This document shows, piece by piece, positions 29,681 through 38,328 of a stretch of DNA of 64,000 nt. A model generated the notes under the pieces. That model searched no databases and was not told where the DNA came from. It saw only the letters and a program-made list of their open reading frames with translations. The position numbers and the translations under genes were made by a program. The stretch is from Campylobacter sputorum. Its GTDB lineage: Bacteria; Campylobacterota; Campylobacteria; Campylobacterales; Campylobacteraceae. Location: NCBI RefSeq assembly GCF_002220775.1, contig NZ_CP019685.1:372001-436000 (forward strand). Direction: 5' to 3'. Each line of letters starts with the position of its first letter. The stretch's first letter is position 1.

Positions 29681-30230
29681 ATAAAAACCTTTCTAGTTCT
29701 TTTCTTATATCATTTAAGTTCATAGTTTTTAAATTCGGATTAATCTCTTTAGCTCTTTTTGGCATACCAAAAACAATAGCACTTTCTTCGTTTTCTGCTA
29801 TACATTTTGCTCTGTTTTCATAAAGTTTTAAAAGACCACTTGCTCCATCATCTCCAATTCCTGTAAGAAGTATCGCCATAATTTCTACATCTTTACATAA
29901 ATTTGAAGCAGAGGTAAAAAGTATATCTACATTTGGAGAGTATGGTGCTTTAATGTCGGTATGTATAGAAGCTATCAAATCTTTTGATATTTGGGTGTTA
30001 TGTTTACATATATAAAATTTATTTTCTAGTTTTATTTTATTTTCTATGCATTCTACATTTATATGACATTCTTTTGCTAGTTGATTACAAAAAGATGGTA
30101 TAAAAATACTATCCATATGTTGGGCTATAACTATTGTGTTATCATTTATCTTTATATCGCATAGAAGTTTTTTTAAATGACCTGGACCTCCAGTTGAGGC
30201 ACCTATTAAAACAAGTTTATTTTTAAGCAT
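29670..30230 (-). CDS. cheB: Chemoreceptor methylesterase CheB, catalytic domain only
   Basis: Removes methyl groups (or deamidates) from chemoreceptor glutamates. The catalytic triad regions are present: Ser in GASTGGPGHL (about residue 12), His in IAQHMDS (about 38) and Asp in TGIGDDGASGL. At 186 residues it is only the esterase domain: the N-terminal receiver domain of E. coli CheB is absent, as in C. jejuni. It cannot be activated by CheA phosphorylation in the usual way. Its TATAAT is at 30260-30265 and a 26-bp palindrome covers the predicted transcript start. Confidence 0.93.
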   Translation of the reverse strand: MLKNKLVLIGASTGGPGHLKKLLCDIKINDNTIVIAQHMDSIFIPSFCNQLAKECHINVECIENKIKLENKFYICKHNTQISKDLIASIHTDIKAPYSPNVDILFTSASNLCKDVEIMAILLTGIGDDGASGLLKLYENRAKCIAENEESAIVFGMPKRAKEINPNLKTMNLNDIRKELERFLYVF

Positions 30231-30234
30231 AAAT

Positions 30235-30260
30235 TTCCATCTAGATTAATCTAGATGGAA
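30235..30260. promoter_or_regulatory. 26-bp perfect palindrome between chemoreceptor and cheB
   Basis: Positions 30235-30260 read identically on both strands, centred between 30247 and 30248. It follows the minus-strand chemoreceptor by 25 bases and lies directly downstream of the TATAAT (30260-30265, minus strand) that should serve cheB. It may be a terminator for the receptor gene, an operator, or both. Confidence 0.6.
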
Positions 30261-30284
30261 TTATACTAAAGCTTATATATAAAA

Positions 30285-31964
30285 TCAAGTTCTAAACTCA
30301 CCTAATTTCGCGTTTAGCTGATCTGTCATTTTATTTAGATGTTCTGCAGCTCCGGCTATCTCTTCAACACTTCTTGCATTTTCTTTTGAAATTAAGTTGA
30401 TTTGTTCTATGTCTTTTACGATAGTATCGATATTTTTGCCAGTGTCTATATAGCTATCAACCGTAGTGTCTGAAAGTTTTATAGCACCACCTATAACCTC
30501 GCTCATATTTTTTATACTTTTCTCAACTTCTTGAGCTACATTTGTAAGATCATTTATATCTTTTGCGTTGATATTCATCTGTTTGCTAGAATCATTTATT
30601 GATTGAATTATAATGTTTATAGTAGCATTTATTTCAACCAAACTTGATTGTGTTTTTTCAGCCAAATTTCTAACTTCATCTGCAACAACGGCAAATCCTC
30701 TACCATGCTCTCCTGCTCTTGCTGCTTCAATAGCAGCATTTAGTGCTAGAAGGTTAGTTTGATCAGCTATTTCGTTTATAACATCTAAAACTTGTTTTAC
30801 TTGATCTGCTTCTTTGGCAAGTTGGTTTATTTTATCTGACATTTCATTTTCAGTTTGTGCGCTAGTAGATATTTTGCTATTTAAATTTAGCATAGCTTTA
30901 TTTACTTCATCTATATACACAATTGCTTCTTGAAGATTTTTCTTACCCTGTTTTGCTTCTTCTATAGAATCTTTCATATTTGAGTTTATATCACTACAGT
31001 TGCTACTTACTTTTGAAACTATAGCTGTTGAATCTTCAACTCTTTTTCCTGTTTGAAGTGAAGATGAACTAAGTTCGTTTGCAATCGATGAGTTTTCACT
31101 TGATAGATTTTTAGCATCACTTATAAGCTTTCTAACTTTTTCTATAAATGCATTTATAGCTTTACTTGCCATAGCTATCTCGTCTTTTCCGCTATCATCT
31201 AGTTTTACAGTAAGATCTCCATCTCCACTTGAGAGATTGTTTGCTCTATTTATTAATTTATTAAGAGGTGTTATGATGGAAATTTTTGCATATATTAAAG
31301 CAGCAATTATACAAATTATTATTATAGCTATAGCTATTGTCATAAATGTTTTTGCATTCGAAGAACTATTTTCATGAAGCGTATTTATAAATTTATCTAT
31401 ATTTTCTTTTGTAATGGTTGTAGGTGATCTACCCATTATGATCCACTCAGCATCCGCGATTTTTAGTTTCATTCCAGATTGCATATAATCCTCGCCATCC
31501 ATAACTATCTCAACATAAAAATCCCTATTATCAATGTTGTTAAAAATTTCTTGATTATATTTAATGCCTTTTTCATCTGTATTATTTAAAACATTTACAC
31601 CAATTAATTCTGGATGACTTGGATTTGCAAGGGTTTTTCCTTTTGAATCTAAAACTATAAAAGTTCCATTTTTTTTCGTACCGTATCTAGCATTGTTTAT
31701 ATACACTAGTATATCTTCTTTTGTTTCTTCTACAGGCTCTTCAGATTCTATATAGACTTTGGCTATGGATTCTGTTATTGTTTTTACAGCATCTAGCTGT
31801 TGCATTATAGCAGCTTGTTTTTCTTTAATAATTGAATTTCTTATTTGTTTTTCCGTAAATTCTATGGTTTTATTATCCACACTTATTTTTTCAAAAATGA
31901 GTGCTGAGGATAAAAACAATAATGATGAGATTATAGCTATGGCTATTTTTAAAGATATTTTCAT
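30285..31964 (-). CDS. Methyl-accepting chemotaxis protein with short Cache-type sensor
   Basis: A 559-residue transmembrane chemoreceptor. Membrane segments lie at about residues 5-24 and 205-228, enclosing about 180 periplasmic residues. [22 protein letters not shown] and a later WIIMGRS suggest a single Cache (sCache_2-like) sensor. A HAMP domain (about 229-280) and the signalling hairpin ([25 protein letters not shown]) follow. No C-terminal CheR-docking pentapeptide is seen. The start codon is one base from a run of nine G on the coding strand, so expression may be phase variable. cheB and cheR follow on the same strand. Confidence 0.92.
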   Translation of the reverse strand: MKISLKIAIAIISSLLFLSSALIFEKISVDNKTIEFTEKQIRNSIIKEKQAAIMQQLDAVKTITESIAKVYIESEEPVEETKEDILVYINNARYGTKKNGTFIVLDSKGKTLANPSHPELIGVNVLNNTDEKGIKYNQEIFNNIDNRDFYVEIVMDGEDYMQSGMKLKIADAEWIIMGRSPTTITKENIDKFINTLHENSSSNAKTFMTIAIAIIIICIIAALIYAKISIITPLNKLINRANNLSSGDGDLTVKLDDSGKDEIAMASKAINAFIEKVRKLISDAKNLSSENSSIANELSSSSLQTGKRVEDSTAIVSKVSSNCSDINSNMKDSIEEAKQGKKNLQEAIVYIDEVNKAMLNLNSKISTSAQTENEMSDKINQLAKEADQVKQVLDVINEIADQTNLLALNAAIEAARAGEHGRGFAVVADEVRNLAEKTQSSLVEINATINIIIQSINDSSKQMNINAKDINDLTNVAQEVEKSIKNMSEVIGGAIKLSDTTVDSYIDTGKNIDTIVKDIEQINLISKENARSVEEIAGAAEHLNKMTDQLNAKLGEFRT

Positions 31965-31965
31965 A

Positions 31966-31982
31966 CCCCCCCCCTTTTTTTT
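31966..31982 (-). promoter_or_regulatory. A8-G9 homopolymer tract overlapping the ribosome-binding site
   Basis: On the coding (minus) strand, eight A then nine G end one base before the ATG of the chemoreceptor. The G9 is the only Shine-Dalgarno-like sequence. G-tracts of 8-11 are the classical phase-variation element of Campylobacter. Confidence 0.75.
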
Positions 31983-32088
31983 AATTTAATAATTTTTATT
32001 GCAAGGTTTAATTGTATCAAAAATATCTCTAAAAATCAATATTTTTTATTATTTTGAAATATTAATTTTATATAAATACTAAATTTGT

Positions 32089-32094
32089 TAAAAT
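32089..32094 (+). promoter_or_regulatory. Probable -10 box of the thiamine operon
   Basis: TAAAAT about 7 bases before the start of the riboswitch aptamer, which places the transcript start near 32101. No -35 is evident. Confidence 0.45.
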
Positions 32095-32100
32095 GCAAAA

Positions 32101-32180
32101 ACGCATCAGGGGAGCTAAAAGCTGAGAAATAAACCCTAAATACCTGAATATGGATAATACCAGCGTAGGGAGAATGCTTC
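32101..32180 (+). ncRNA. TPP riboswitch (THI element)
   Basis: The conserved aptamer blocks are present in order: CATCAGGGGAGC, GCTGAGA, ACCC, ACCTGA and ATGGATAATACCAGCGTAGGGA. The closing helix pairs GCAT (32103-32106) with ATGC (32174-32177). It lies 36 bases before thiS. Thiamine diphosphate binding should repress the whole thiS-tenI operon. The short distance and absence of a T-run suggest control of translation start. Confidence 0.93.
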
Positions 32181-32215
32181 ACTTCTTTTGGTGCTTAAAA
32201 TTTAAGGATATACAA

Positions 32216-32413
32216 ATGCTTAGTATAAATGGGATTTTAAGTAGCGAATTTATAAATTCTAGTGTTGAAAAAATGCTTAAAGAAAAAAATTACGACATAA
32301 AACATATCGCAGTAGAACTAAACGGCAAAATACTTCCAAAAAGCAAATTCCAAACTACTATCCTAAAAGATGGAGATAAGCTTGAAGTAGTAACATTTGT
32401 TAGGGGTGGATGA
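32216..32413 (+). CDS. thiS: Sulfur carrier protein ThiS
   Basis: Small ubiquitin-fold protein (65 residues) that carries sulfur as a C-terminal thiocarboxylate for thiazole formation. It ends in FVRGG, the obligatory Gly-Gly. I start it at the ATG at 32216 (MLSINGIL) with AAGGA upstream; an earlier ATG would lie in the riboswitch. It overlaps thiF by 4 bases (ATGA). Confidence 0.93.
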   Translation: MLSINGILSSEFINSSVEKMLKEKNYDIKHIAVELNGKILPKSKFQTTILKDGDKLEVVTFVRGG

Positions 32414-33063
32414 TGGATAATTTAAATGAACTTTTAAAAGACAAAGATAAATTTTATTATGAAATTTCAAAAAGAAATTCTCCAAATTCGCTAAATTTAT
32501 TTAAAAATGCAAAAGTTGGTATAGCTGGAGCTGGTGGAATTGGTTCAAATTTGGCTTTAAATTTAGCTAGAGTTGGAGTTGGAAATTTGCATATCATAGA
32601 TGTTGATAGAGTTGAACTTGTAAATTTAAATAGACAAAATTTCTATCTAAAAGATATCGCAAAGCCAAAAGTTGATGCTTTAAAAGAACATATTTTAGCC
32701 ATAAATCCTTTTATAAATGTTATTTGTGAGAATATAAAAATCACTTCATCAAATGCTAGTAAAATTTTCAAAAATGATGATATAGTTTGTGAAGCTTTTG
32801 ATGATGAAACTGCAAAATCTATGCTTGTTGATGAAATTTTATCAAGCTATAATGATAAATTTGTGGTTGCAACTTCAGGTTTAGCAGGACACACAATAAG
32901 AGATGAATTTGGTGTAAAAAGTTTTGGAAGTAGACTTTTTGTGTGCGGAGATTTTAGTAATGATGACATTTATGAGTATGGAGTAATGTCGCCTAAAGTT
33001 TGCATGTGTGCGGCACTTTGTGCAAATGTGGTTATAAATTTGATACTAAAAGGTAAGATATGA
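32410..33063 (+). CDS. thiF: ThiS adenylyltransferase ThiF
   Basis: E1-like enzyme that adenylates the ThiS C-terminus before sulfur transfer. The nucleotide-binding motif is [14 protein letters not shown] near residues 36-50, then [13 protein letters not shown]. At 217 residues it is the short form; a C-terminal sulfurtransferase domain is absent. It overlaps thiS and thiG by 4 bases at each side, consistent with translational coupling. Confidence 0.92.
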   Translation: MMDNLNELLKDKDKFYYEISKRNSPNSLNLFKNAKVGIAGAGGIGSNLALNLARVGVGNLHIIDVDRVELVNLNRQNFYLKDIAKPKVDALKEHILAINPFINVICENIKITSSNASKIFKNDDIVCEAFDDETAKSMLVDEILSSYNDKFVVATSGLAGHTIRDEFGVKSFGSRLFVCGDFSNDDIYEYGVMSPKVCMCAALCANVVINLILKGKI

Positions 33064-33821
33064 ACGATATATTAAAACTTGGAAATAAGGAATTTAACTC
33101 AAGATTTATTTTAGGAAGCGGTAAATTTAGTCTAGAGCTTATAAAAAGTGCTATAAATGACGCTGGAGTGGAGATTGTAACACTTGCATTAAGAAGAGCA
33201 AATGAAGGCGGAGTGGCAAATATACTAGATTTTATTCCTAAAAATGTAACAATTTTGCCAAATACAAGCGGTGCAAGAACTGCAGATGAGGCAGTTAGGA
33301 TAGCTAGACTTTCAAGAGAAATTGGATGTGGGGAGTTTATAAAGGTAGAAGTTATTAGAGATAGCAAATATTTGCTTCCTGATAATTATGAAACTATAAA
33401 AGCTACTGAAAAACTAGCAAATGAAGGTTTTATACCACTTGCTTATATGTATCCTGATTTAAATGTTGCAAGAGATTTAGCAAATGCTGGGGCTGGTGCG
33501 ATAATGCCACTTGGTTCGCCAATTGGTTCAAATCGTGGACTTTTGACAAAAGAATTTATAGAAATTTTAATAGATGAGATTAATACGCCAATTATTGTTG
33601 ATGCAGGCATTGGCTCTCCAGCTCAAGCTTGTGAAGTTATGCAAATGGGTGCAGATGCTGTGATGATAAATACAGCAATTGCAACAGCTGGAGATTTAAA
33701 TAAAATGGCAAAAGCTTTTAAACTTGCTATAGAAGCTGGAAGAATGGCGTATCTTTCTGGGCTTGGTAGAGTTAGAAAAACTGCCGATGCAAGCTCTCCT
33801 TTAACTGGATTTTTGGAGTAA
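33060..33821 (+). CDS. thiG: Thiazole synthase ThiG
   Basis: Forms the thiazole phosphate from deoxyxylulose 5-phosphate, dehydroglycine and ThiS thiocarboxylate, with ThiH. A TIM barrel of 253 residues with conserved blocks [38 protein letters not shown] and [11 protein letters not shown]. The catalytic lysine should be in FIKVEVI. The position between thiF and thiH supports the call. Confidence 0.96.
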   Translation: MNDILKLGNKEFNSRFILGSGKFSLELIKSAINDAGVEIVTLALRRANEGGVANILDFIPKNVTILPNTSGARTADEAVRIARLSREIGCGEFIKVEVIRDSKYLLPDNYETIKATEKLANEGFIPLAYMYPDLNVARDLANAGAGAIMPLGSPIGSNRGLLTKEFIEILIDEINTPIIVDAGIGSPAQACEVMQMGADAVMINTAIATAGDLNKMAKAFKLAIEAGRMAYLSGLGRVRKTADASSPLTGFLE

Positions 33822-33823
33822 AA

Positions 33824-34978
33824 ATGAGAAGTAATCATATGAAATATCTTGAAGGAATGGAGCAAATAGATCATGAAATAATGAATAAAGTTCTTAAAGC
33901 ACGAGATGAGTTTAATTGCGAAAATGTAAGCATTGATGATGTAAAAAGTGTTTTACAAAAAGATAAAATTAACGAAAAAGATTTGCAAATTTTACTAAGT
34001 GAAGCCGCACTTGAATGCCTTGAAGATATAGCTAAAAAAGCTCAAGCTGTAACAAGGGCAAATTTTGGCAACTCGATTCAGTTTTTTACACCTCTTTATG
34101 TTTCAAATTATTGCGATAATCACTGCATTTACTGCGGTTTTGGTTGTAATAACGATATAAAAAGACTTCATCTTGATGAGAAATCAATAGAAGAAGAGTT
34201 AAAAAATATCGCTAAAAGCGGACTTAGTGAAATTTTACTTTTAACAGGAGAGAGTGAGAGTTATTCAAGCGTTGAATATATAGCAAAAACTGCAAAACTT
34301 GCTAAGAAGTATTTTTCAACTGTTGGAGTTGAGGTTTATCCGATGAATAGTGCTGATTATAAAATTTTACACGAAAATGGTGTTGATTTTGTAACTATTT
34401 TTAATGAAACTTATAGCACTACAAAATATGAAAAAATTCATCTTGCTGGAAACAAAAGAGTTTTTCCTTATAGATTTAACTCTCAAGAAAGAGCGTTAAT
34501 GGGTGGTATGAGAGGCGTTGGATTTGGTGCACTTTTAGGACTTGATGATTATAAAAAAGATGCTTTTGCAACTGCACTTCATGCTAGCTTGATACAAAAA
34601 AAATACCCACATGCTAGTATTGCTATTTCTGTTCCTCGTCTTCGCCCAACAATATCAAATACCCGCATAAATCCGCATGATGTAGATGAAAAAAAGCTTT
34701 TACAGATTATTTGTGTTTATAGACTTTTCTTACCTTTTGCTTCAATTACAATTTCAACTAGAGAAAATGCTAAATTTAGAAATGGTGCTATGCAAATAGC
34801 TGCAAATAAGGTTTCAGCTGGAGTAAGCGTTGGCATAGGAACACATAGTAAAAATTCTCAAAATACCGGCGATGAGCAATTTGAAATTTCAGATAATAGA
34901 AGTGTTAAAGAAGTTTATGATGATGTTATAAAACTTGGTTTGCAGCCTGTATTTAAGGACTATGATTATATATCATGA
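33824..34978 (+). CDS. thiH: 2-iminoacetate synthase ThiH (tyrosine lyase)
   Basis: Radical SAM enzyme that cleaves tyrosine to dehydroglycine and p-cresol for thiazole synthesis under low oxygen. The CX3CX2C cluster motif CDNHCIYC is near residue 102, after the family lead VSNYC. At 384 residues it is complete. A GGAG five bases before the ATG at 33824 favours this start over the second Met at 33839. It ends overlapping the next gene by 4 bases. Confidence 0.94.
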   Translation: MRSNHMKYLEGMEQIDHEIMNKVLKARDEFNCENVSIDDVKSVLQKDKINEKDLQILLSEAALECLEDIAKKAQAVTRANFGNSIQFFTPLYVSNYCDNHCIYCGFGCNNDIKRLHLDEKSIEEELKNIAKSGLSEILLLTGESESYSSVEYIAKTAKLAKKYFSTVGVEVYPMNSADYKILHENGVDFVTIFNETYSTTKYEKIHLAGNKRVFPYRFNSQERALMGGMRGVGFGALLGLDDYKKDAFATALHASLIQKKYPHASIAISVPRLRPTISNTRINPHDVDEKKLLQIICVYRLFLPFASITISTRENAKFRNGAMQIAANKVSAGVSVGIGTHSKNSQNTGDEQFEISDNRSVKEVYDDVIKLGLQPVFKDYDYIS

Positions 34979-35523
34979 GTTTAAAAATAGTTTTTGTTAC
35001 AAACTCAACTTTGAGTAAAAAAAGCATAATAGGTATTTTAAAAAGTGGTGTGATAAACAGAATTAACGCCATTATTTTACGAGAAAACGAGTCGTATTAT
35101 GAAAAATGCGCAGATGAGATATTAGATATCTGTAAACAAAATAAAGTGGAATTTATAACGCATAATTTTGCAAATTATGCCATTATAAGGGGCTTAAAAA
35201 GTATCCATTTTAGTTTTGAATGTTTTAAAAATATAGATAAAAAATTACTGCTAAATTTTAACGATATAAATGTTAGCATACACAATGAAGAGCAGTTAAA
35301 TTTTGTTACTAAAAATGGAGCTTCATCTATTACTTATGGAAATATTTTTGAAACAAATTCCCATCCTGGTAAAATAGGTGTTGGTTTAGAAAAATTAAAA
35401 AATTTAACTAATTTTACAAATTTAGATATCTATGCAATTGGCGGTATAAATTCGCAAAATATATCAAAATTTAAAGATATAAAAATAAATGGTGTTTGTA
35501 TGATGAGAGAGTTTATGAATTAA
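34975..35523 (+). CDS. TenI/ThiE-family protein (thiazole tautomerase or thiamine-phosphate synthase-like)
   Basis: A small TIM barrel of 182 residues, last gene of the thiamine operon. YGNIFETNSHPGKIGVGL matches the phosphate-binding region of the ThiE/TenI family, and AIGGINSQNISKF matches the following strand. The lysine expected in ThiE at the pyrophosphate site is replaced by Ser/His, which makes true thiamine-phosphate synthase activity doubtful. TenI, which aromatises the thiazole tautomer made by ThiG, is more likely. C. jejuni has an equivalent gene after thiH. Confidence 0.75.
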   Translation: MSLKIVFVTNSTLSKKSIIGILKSGVINRINAIILRENESYYEKCADEILDICKQNKVEFITHNFANYAIIRGLKSIHFSFECFKNIDKKLLLNFNDINVSIHNEEQLNFVTKNGASSITYGNIFETNSHPGKIGVGLEKLKNLTNFTNLDIYAIGGINSQNISKFKDIKINGVCMMREFMN

Positions 35524-35590
35524 TAAGTTCTTTGAAATTTAATACTATTTGTGATAAAATATAGCAATATTTTAACTAGGTAGAAATACG

Positions 35591-36409
35591 ATGAATGATA
35601 CTATATACACTAAAATAAAGGCACTCCCGCCTCTTAGCGATACTGTTGTTAGAATTCAAAAAATTTGCAATGATCCAGATAGTTCAATAGCTGATCTTTC
35701 TAAGATTGTAGAAAATGACCCTATGCTTACTGCAAATATTTTGCGTTCAGCAAATTCACCGCTTTATGGATTTAGCAGAGAGATAAATGATGTTAGTCGT
35801 GCTATTTCTCTTTTTGGTATGGCTACTATTAAAGGTTTTGCACTATCAAGTGCTGTTAAAAGGAGTTTTAATATAAATTTATTGCCATATAATATGGGTG
35901 AAGAAAAATTTCTCATAATATCTTCTATGCAAAATGCTCTTATGCTTTCTTGGTATAAAGAAGTTGATAGTAGTATGTTAGATATTTTATCACCTGCTTC
36001 TTTTTTGATGGAGATAGGAAAAATAGTTTTGGCAAATGAACTTATAGAACAAGGTCTTGGAGATAAATTTAAAGATGCTATAAAAAATGTAAAATCAATA
36101 CAAGAGCTTGCAGAGATAGAAAATAAGTTTCTTAACATATCAAATGAGGTTGTAACTGCGAGTATATTTGAGCAGTGGAATTTAGAAAAAGAGCTTGTTG
36201 ATGTTATTCTTCATTCAAATAATCCTATGAATGCACCAACTTATATAAAAGATTATTGTGTTGCGGTTCAAATAGTAAAAAGTGCTGTAAATATATTTTA
36301 TCAACTAGAAGATGAGTATTTAGAAAAATACACTTTGCCTATGATTAAAAAAGCAAATTTAGACAAAGAGGTATTTTTACAGGCTATAAAAAAAGTAAAA
36401 GAACAGTGA
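35591..36409 (+). CDS. HDOD-domain signalling protein
   Basis: A 272-residue protein made largely of one HDOD domain (about residues 5-205). LPPLSDTVVRIQKICNDP opens the domain, and LSKIVENDPMLTANILRSANSP is its conserved core. HDOD proteins lack the phosphohydrolase HD residues and act in regulation, often linked to nucleotide signalling or stress. No second domain is recognisable. Its stop overlaps the GTG start of the RNase gene, so the two are coupled; an RNA-related role is only an inference from this. Confidence 0.85.
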   Translation: MNDTIYTKIKALPPLSDTVVRIQKICNDPDSSIADLSKIVENDPMLTANILRSANSPLYGFSREINDVSRAISLFGMATIKGFALSSAVKRSFNINLLPYNMGEEKFLIISSMQNALMLSWYKEVDSSMLDILSPASFLMEIGKIVLANELIEQGLGDKFKDAIKNVKSIQELAEIENKFLNISNEVVTASIFEQWNLEKELVDVILHSNNPMNAPTYIKDYCVAVQIVKSAVNIFYQLEDEYLEKYTLPMIKKANLDKEVFLQAIKKVKEQ

Positions 36410-38328
36410 AAATCTTTTTAAAAAAACTACTTAGTGGCGTCAAAGAAAGTGAAGTTTCCCTATCTCATAGGGAAATTTTAAGAAATTTAGAAAATTTAAA
36501 TGTTGTAACTCTACATAAAAGCAGATACTATCAAAATAATGGTTTTGTTATAGGAAGATTGGATATTTCTAGTAATCAAACTGGATATATAAAAACTTAC
36601 GATGAAAAAATCAAAAAAGATATCATAGTAGAATTTAGAGATTTAAATGGATCCCATATTGGCGACATAGTAGTAGCTAAGCTTATGAAAGGCAAAAAAC
36701 TAAAAGCCAAAGTTTTGATGATTTTAAAAGCAAAAATTAAAACAAGCGTTGTGTATACTAAATCTTTTGGCGGAACAATACTTGGTGTAAATATAGCAAC
36801 TATGCTCTCATCGCAGCTTAAAGCTTCTCAAAAATCACTTAAAGAATTGCCGCTTGGAACACTTTTAAAGATAGATAACATCACAAATGAGATTGTTGAG
36901 GTTATAGGAAATATAAACGATCCAAGCTGTGATATGGATATATCTTTGGCGCTTTATAATAAGCATAAAGATTTCCCAGATATCTGCCAAACACAAGCTC
37001 TTAGCTGGGGCGATAAAGTTGATAAAAATTTTTATCAAGACAGGATAGATCTTACTCATTTGCCATTTTGCACCATAGATCCAGTTGATGCAAAAGATTT
37101 TGACGATGCAATATATTTTGATAAAATAAATAATCAAATTTACATAGCAATTGCTGATGTAAGCCATTATGTTGAGCCTTATACCCCAATAGACAAAGAG
37201 GCAAAAGAACGCGGTTTTTCCATATATTTTCCACATATTGCTATTCCAATGTTACCAAGGAGTTTAAGTGAAAATATCTGTTCTCTTAAGCCAAATGAGG
37301 ATAGACTTGCATATTGTTTTAAAATAACTTTAGATGAAAATTTAAATGCTAAAAAAGAAGAACTTTTTGAAGCTATTATAAATTCAAAAAGGCGTTATAA
37401 TTATGATGAAGTTGATGAAATTTTAGAAAGTAAAAAAGCTAAAGAAAGTGAGATTTTATCGTGGCTTTTGCCACTTTTTGAAGTTACTAAAAAATTAAAA
37501 GAAAATAGATTAAAAAATGGATTTGATTTTAGAAGTAAAGATCTTAGAATGATTTTAGATGATGATTTTGCTTTAAAATCAACCCGTTTTGAAAACGAAA
37601 CTCCATCACACTCTTTAATAGAAGATTGTATGCTTCTTGCAAACAAGGCTGCTGCAAAAAGGATTAAAAAGGGAATTTTTAGAAATCACGGAGTTGCTGA
37701 TATCAAAAAAATACATAAATTATTGGATGATTTAAGTATTTTTGGGCTTAATTTTAGTTATGAAAGTGATTTAGTAAAATTAATAGCAAAAATTCAAGCC
37801 AAAAGTAGTGAAATAGGAATAAGAGAAGAGGTTGATAAGCTTATCATAAAAGCACAAAAAAGAGCAGAGTATTCGCATGAATGTTACGGGCATTTTGGCT
37901 TAGGATTTAAAGAATATTCTCATTTTACAAGTCCGATAAGAAGATATACAGATCTCATTTTACACCGCCTTTTAAAAGCAAATGCAAACAATGATAATAA
38001 AAAATTTAATTACCTTATTTTAAATATAGAAGATACATGTGTAAATTTAAATGAACTTGAAAGAGAAGCCGATAAAGTAGCATTTGATTTTATGGATAGA
38101 AAATTTGCGAGATGGGCTAAAGATAGGATAGGTGAGGTTTTTAAATGCTATATAAGTTCAAATGATAAAATTTGCGTTGCAAAACTTGATGATGAGATAA
38201 AAGGTGCAAGAATTTATATAAATAATTATAGTTGCGATTTATTGCAAAAAGTTATGGTTAAAATCACTGAAGTTGATATAGCATCAACAAAAATTATTGG
38301 TAAAGTAGTTGAAAAATTAAATGTATAA
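36406..38328 (+). CDS. rnr: Ribonuclease R (RNase II/R family exoribonuclease)
   Basis: Processive 3'-5' exoribonuclease. The RNB catalytic domain (about residues 215-550) has the conserved IDPVDAKDFDDAIYF metal-binding aspartates and AIADVSHYV. HFTSPIRRYTDLILHR closes the active site. A cold-shock-like N-terminal RNA-binding part and a short, weak S1-like C-terminal part are present, so at 640 residues it is shorter than E. coli RNase R (813). The start is GTG within the upstream stop (GTGA overlap of 4 bases). It overlaps holA by 8 bases. Confidence 0.92.
   Translation: MKIFLKKLLSGVKESEVSLSHREILRNLENLNVVTLHKSRYYQNNGFVIGRLDISSNQTGYIKTYDEKIKKDIIVEFRDLNGSHIGDIVVAKLMKGKKLKAKVLMILKAKIKTSVVYTKSFGGTILGVNIATMLSSQLKASQKSLKELPLGTLLKIDNITNEIVEVIGNINDPSCDMDISLALYNKHKDFPDICQTQALSWGDKVDKNFYQDRIDLTHLPFCTIDPVDAKDFDDAIYFDKINNQIYIAIADVSHYVEPYTPIDKEAKERGFSIYFPHIAIPMLPRSLSENICSLKPNEDRLAYCFKITLDENLNAKKEELFEAIINSKRRYNYDEVDEILESKKAKESEILSWLLPLFEVTKKLKENRLKNGFDFRSKDLRMILDDDFALKSTRFENETPSHSLIEDCMLLANKAAAKRIKKGIFRNHGVADIKKIHKLLDDLSIFGLNFSYESDLVKLIAKIQAKSSEIGIREEVDKLIIKAQKRAEYSHECYGHFGLGFKEYSHFTSPIRRYTDLILHRLLKANANNDNKKFNYLILNIEDTCVNLNELEREADKVAFDFMDRKFARWAKDRIGEVFKCYISSNDKICVAKLDDEIKGARIYINNYSCDLLQKVMVKITEVDIASTKIIGKVVEKLNV

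Noticed and set aside
34975-35523. Calling the last thiamine gene thiE
   Set aside because: The phosphate-binding loop fits the family, but the expected catalytic lysine is absent, so TenI-like is safer.
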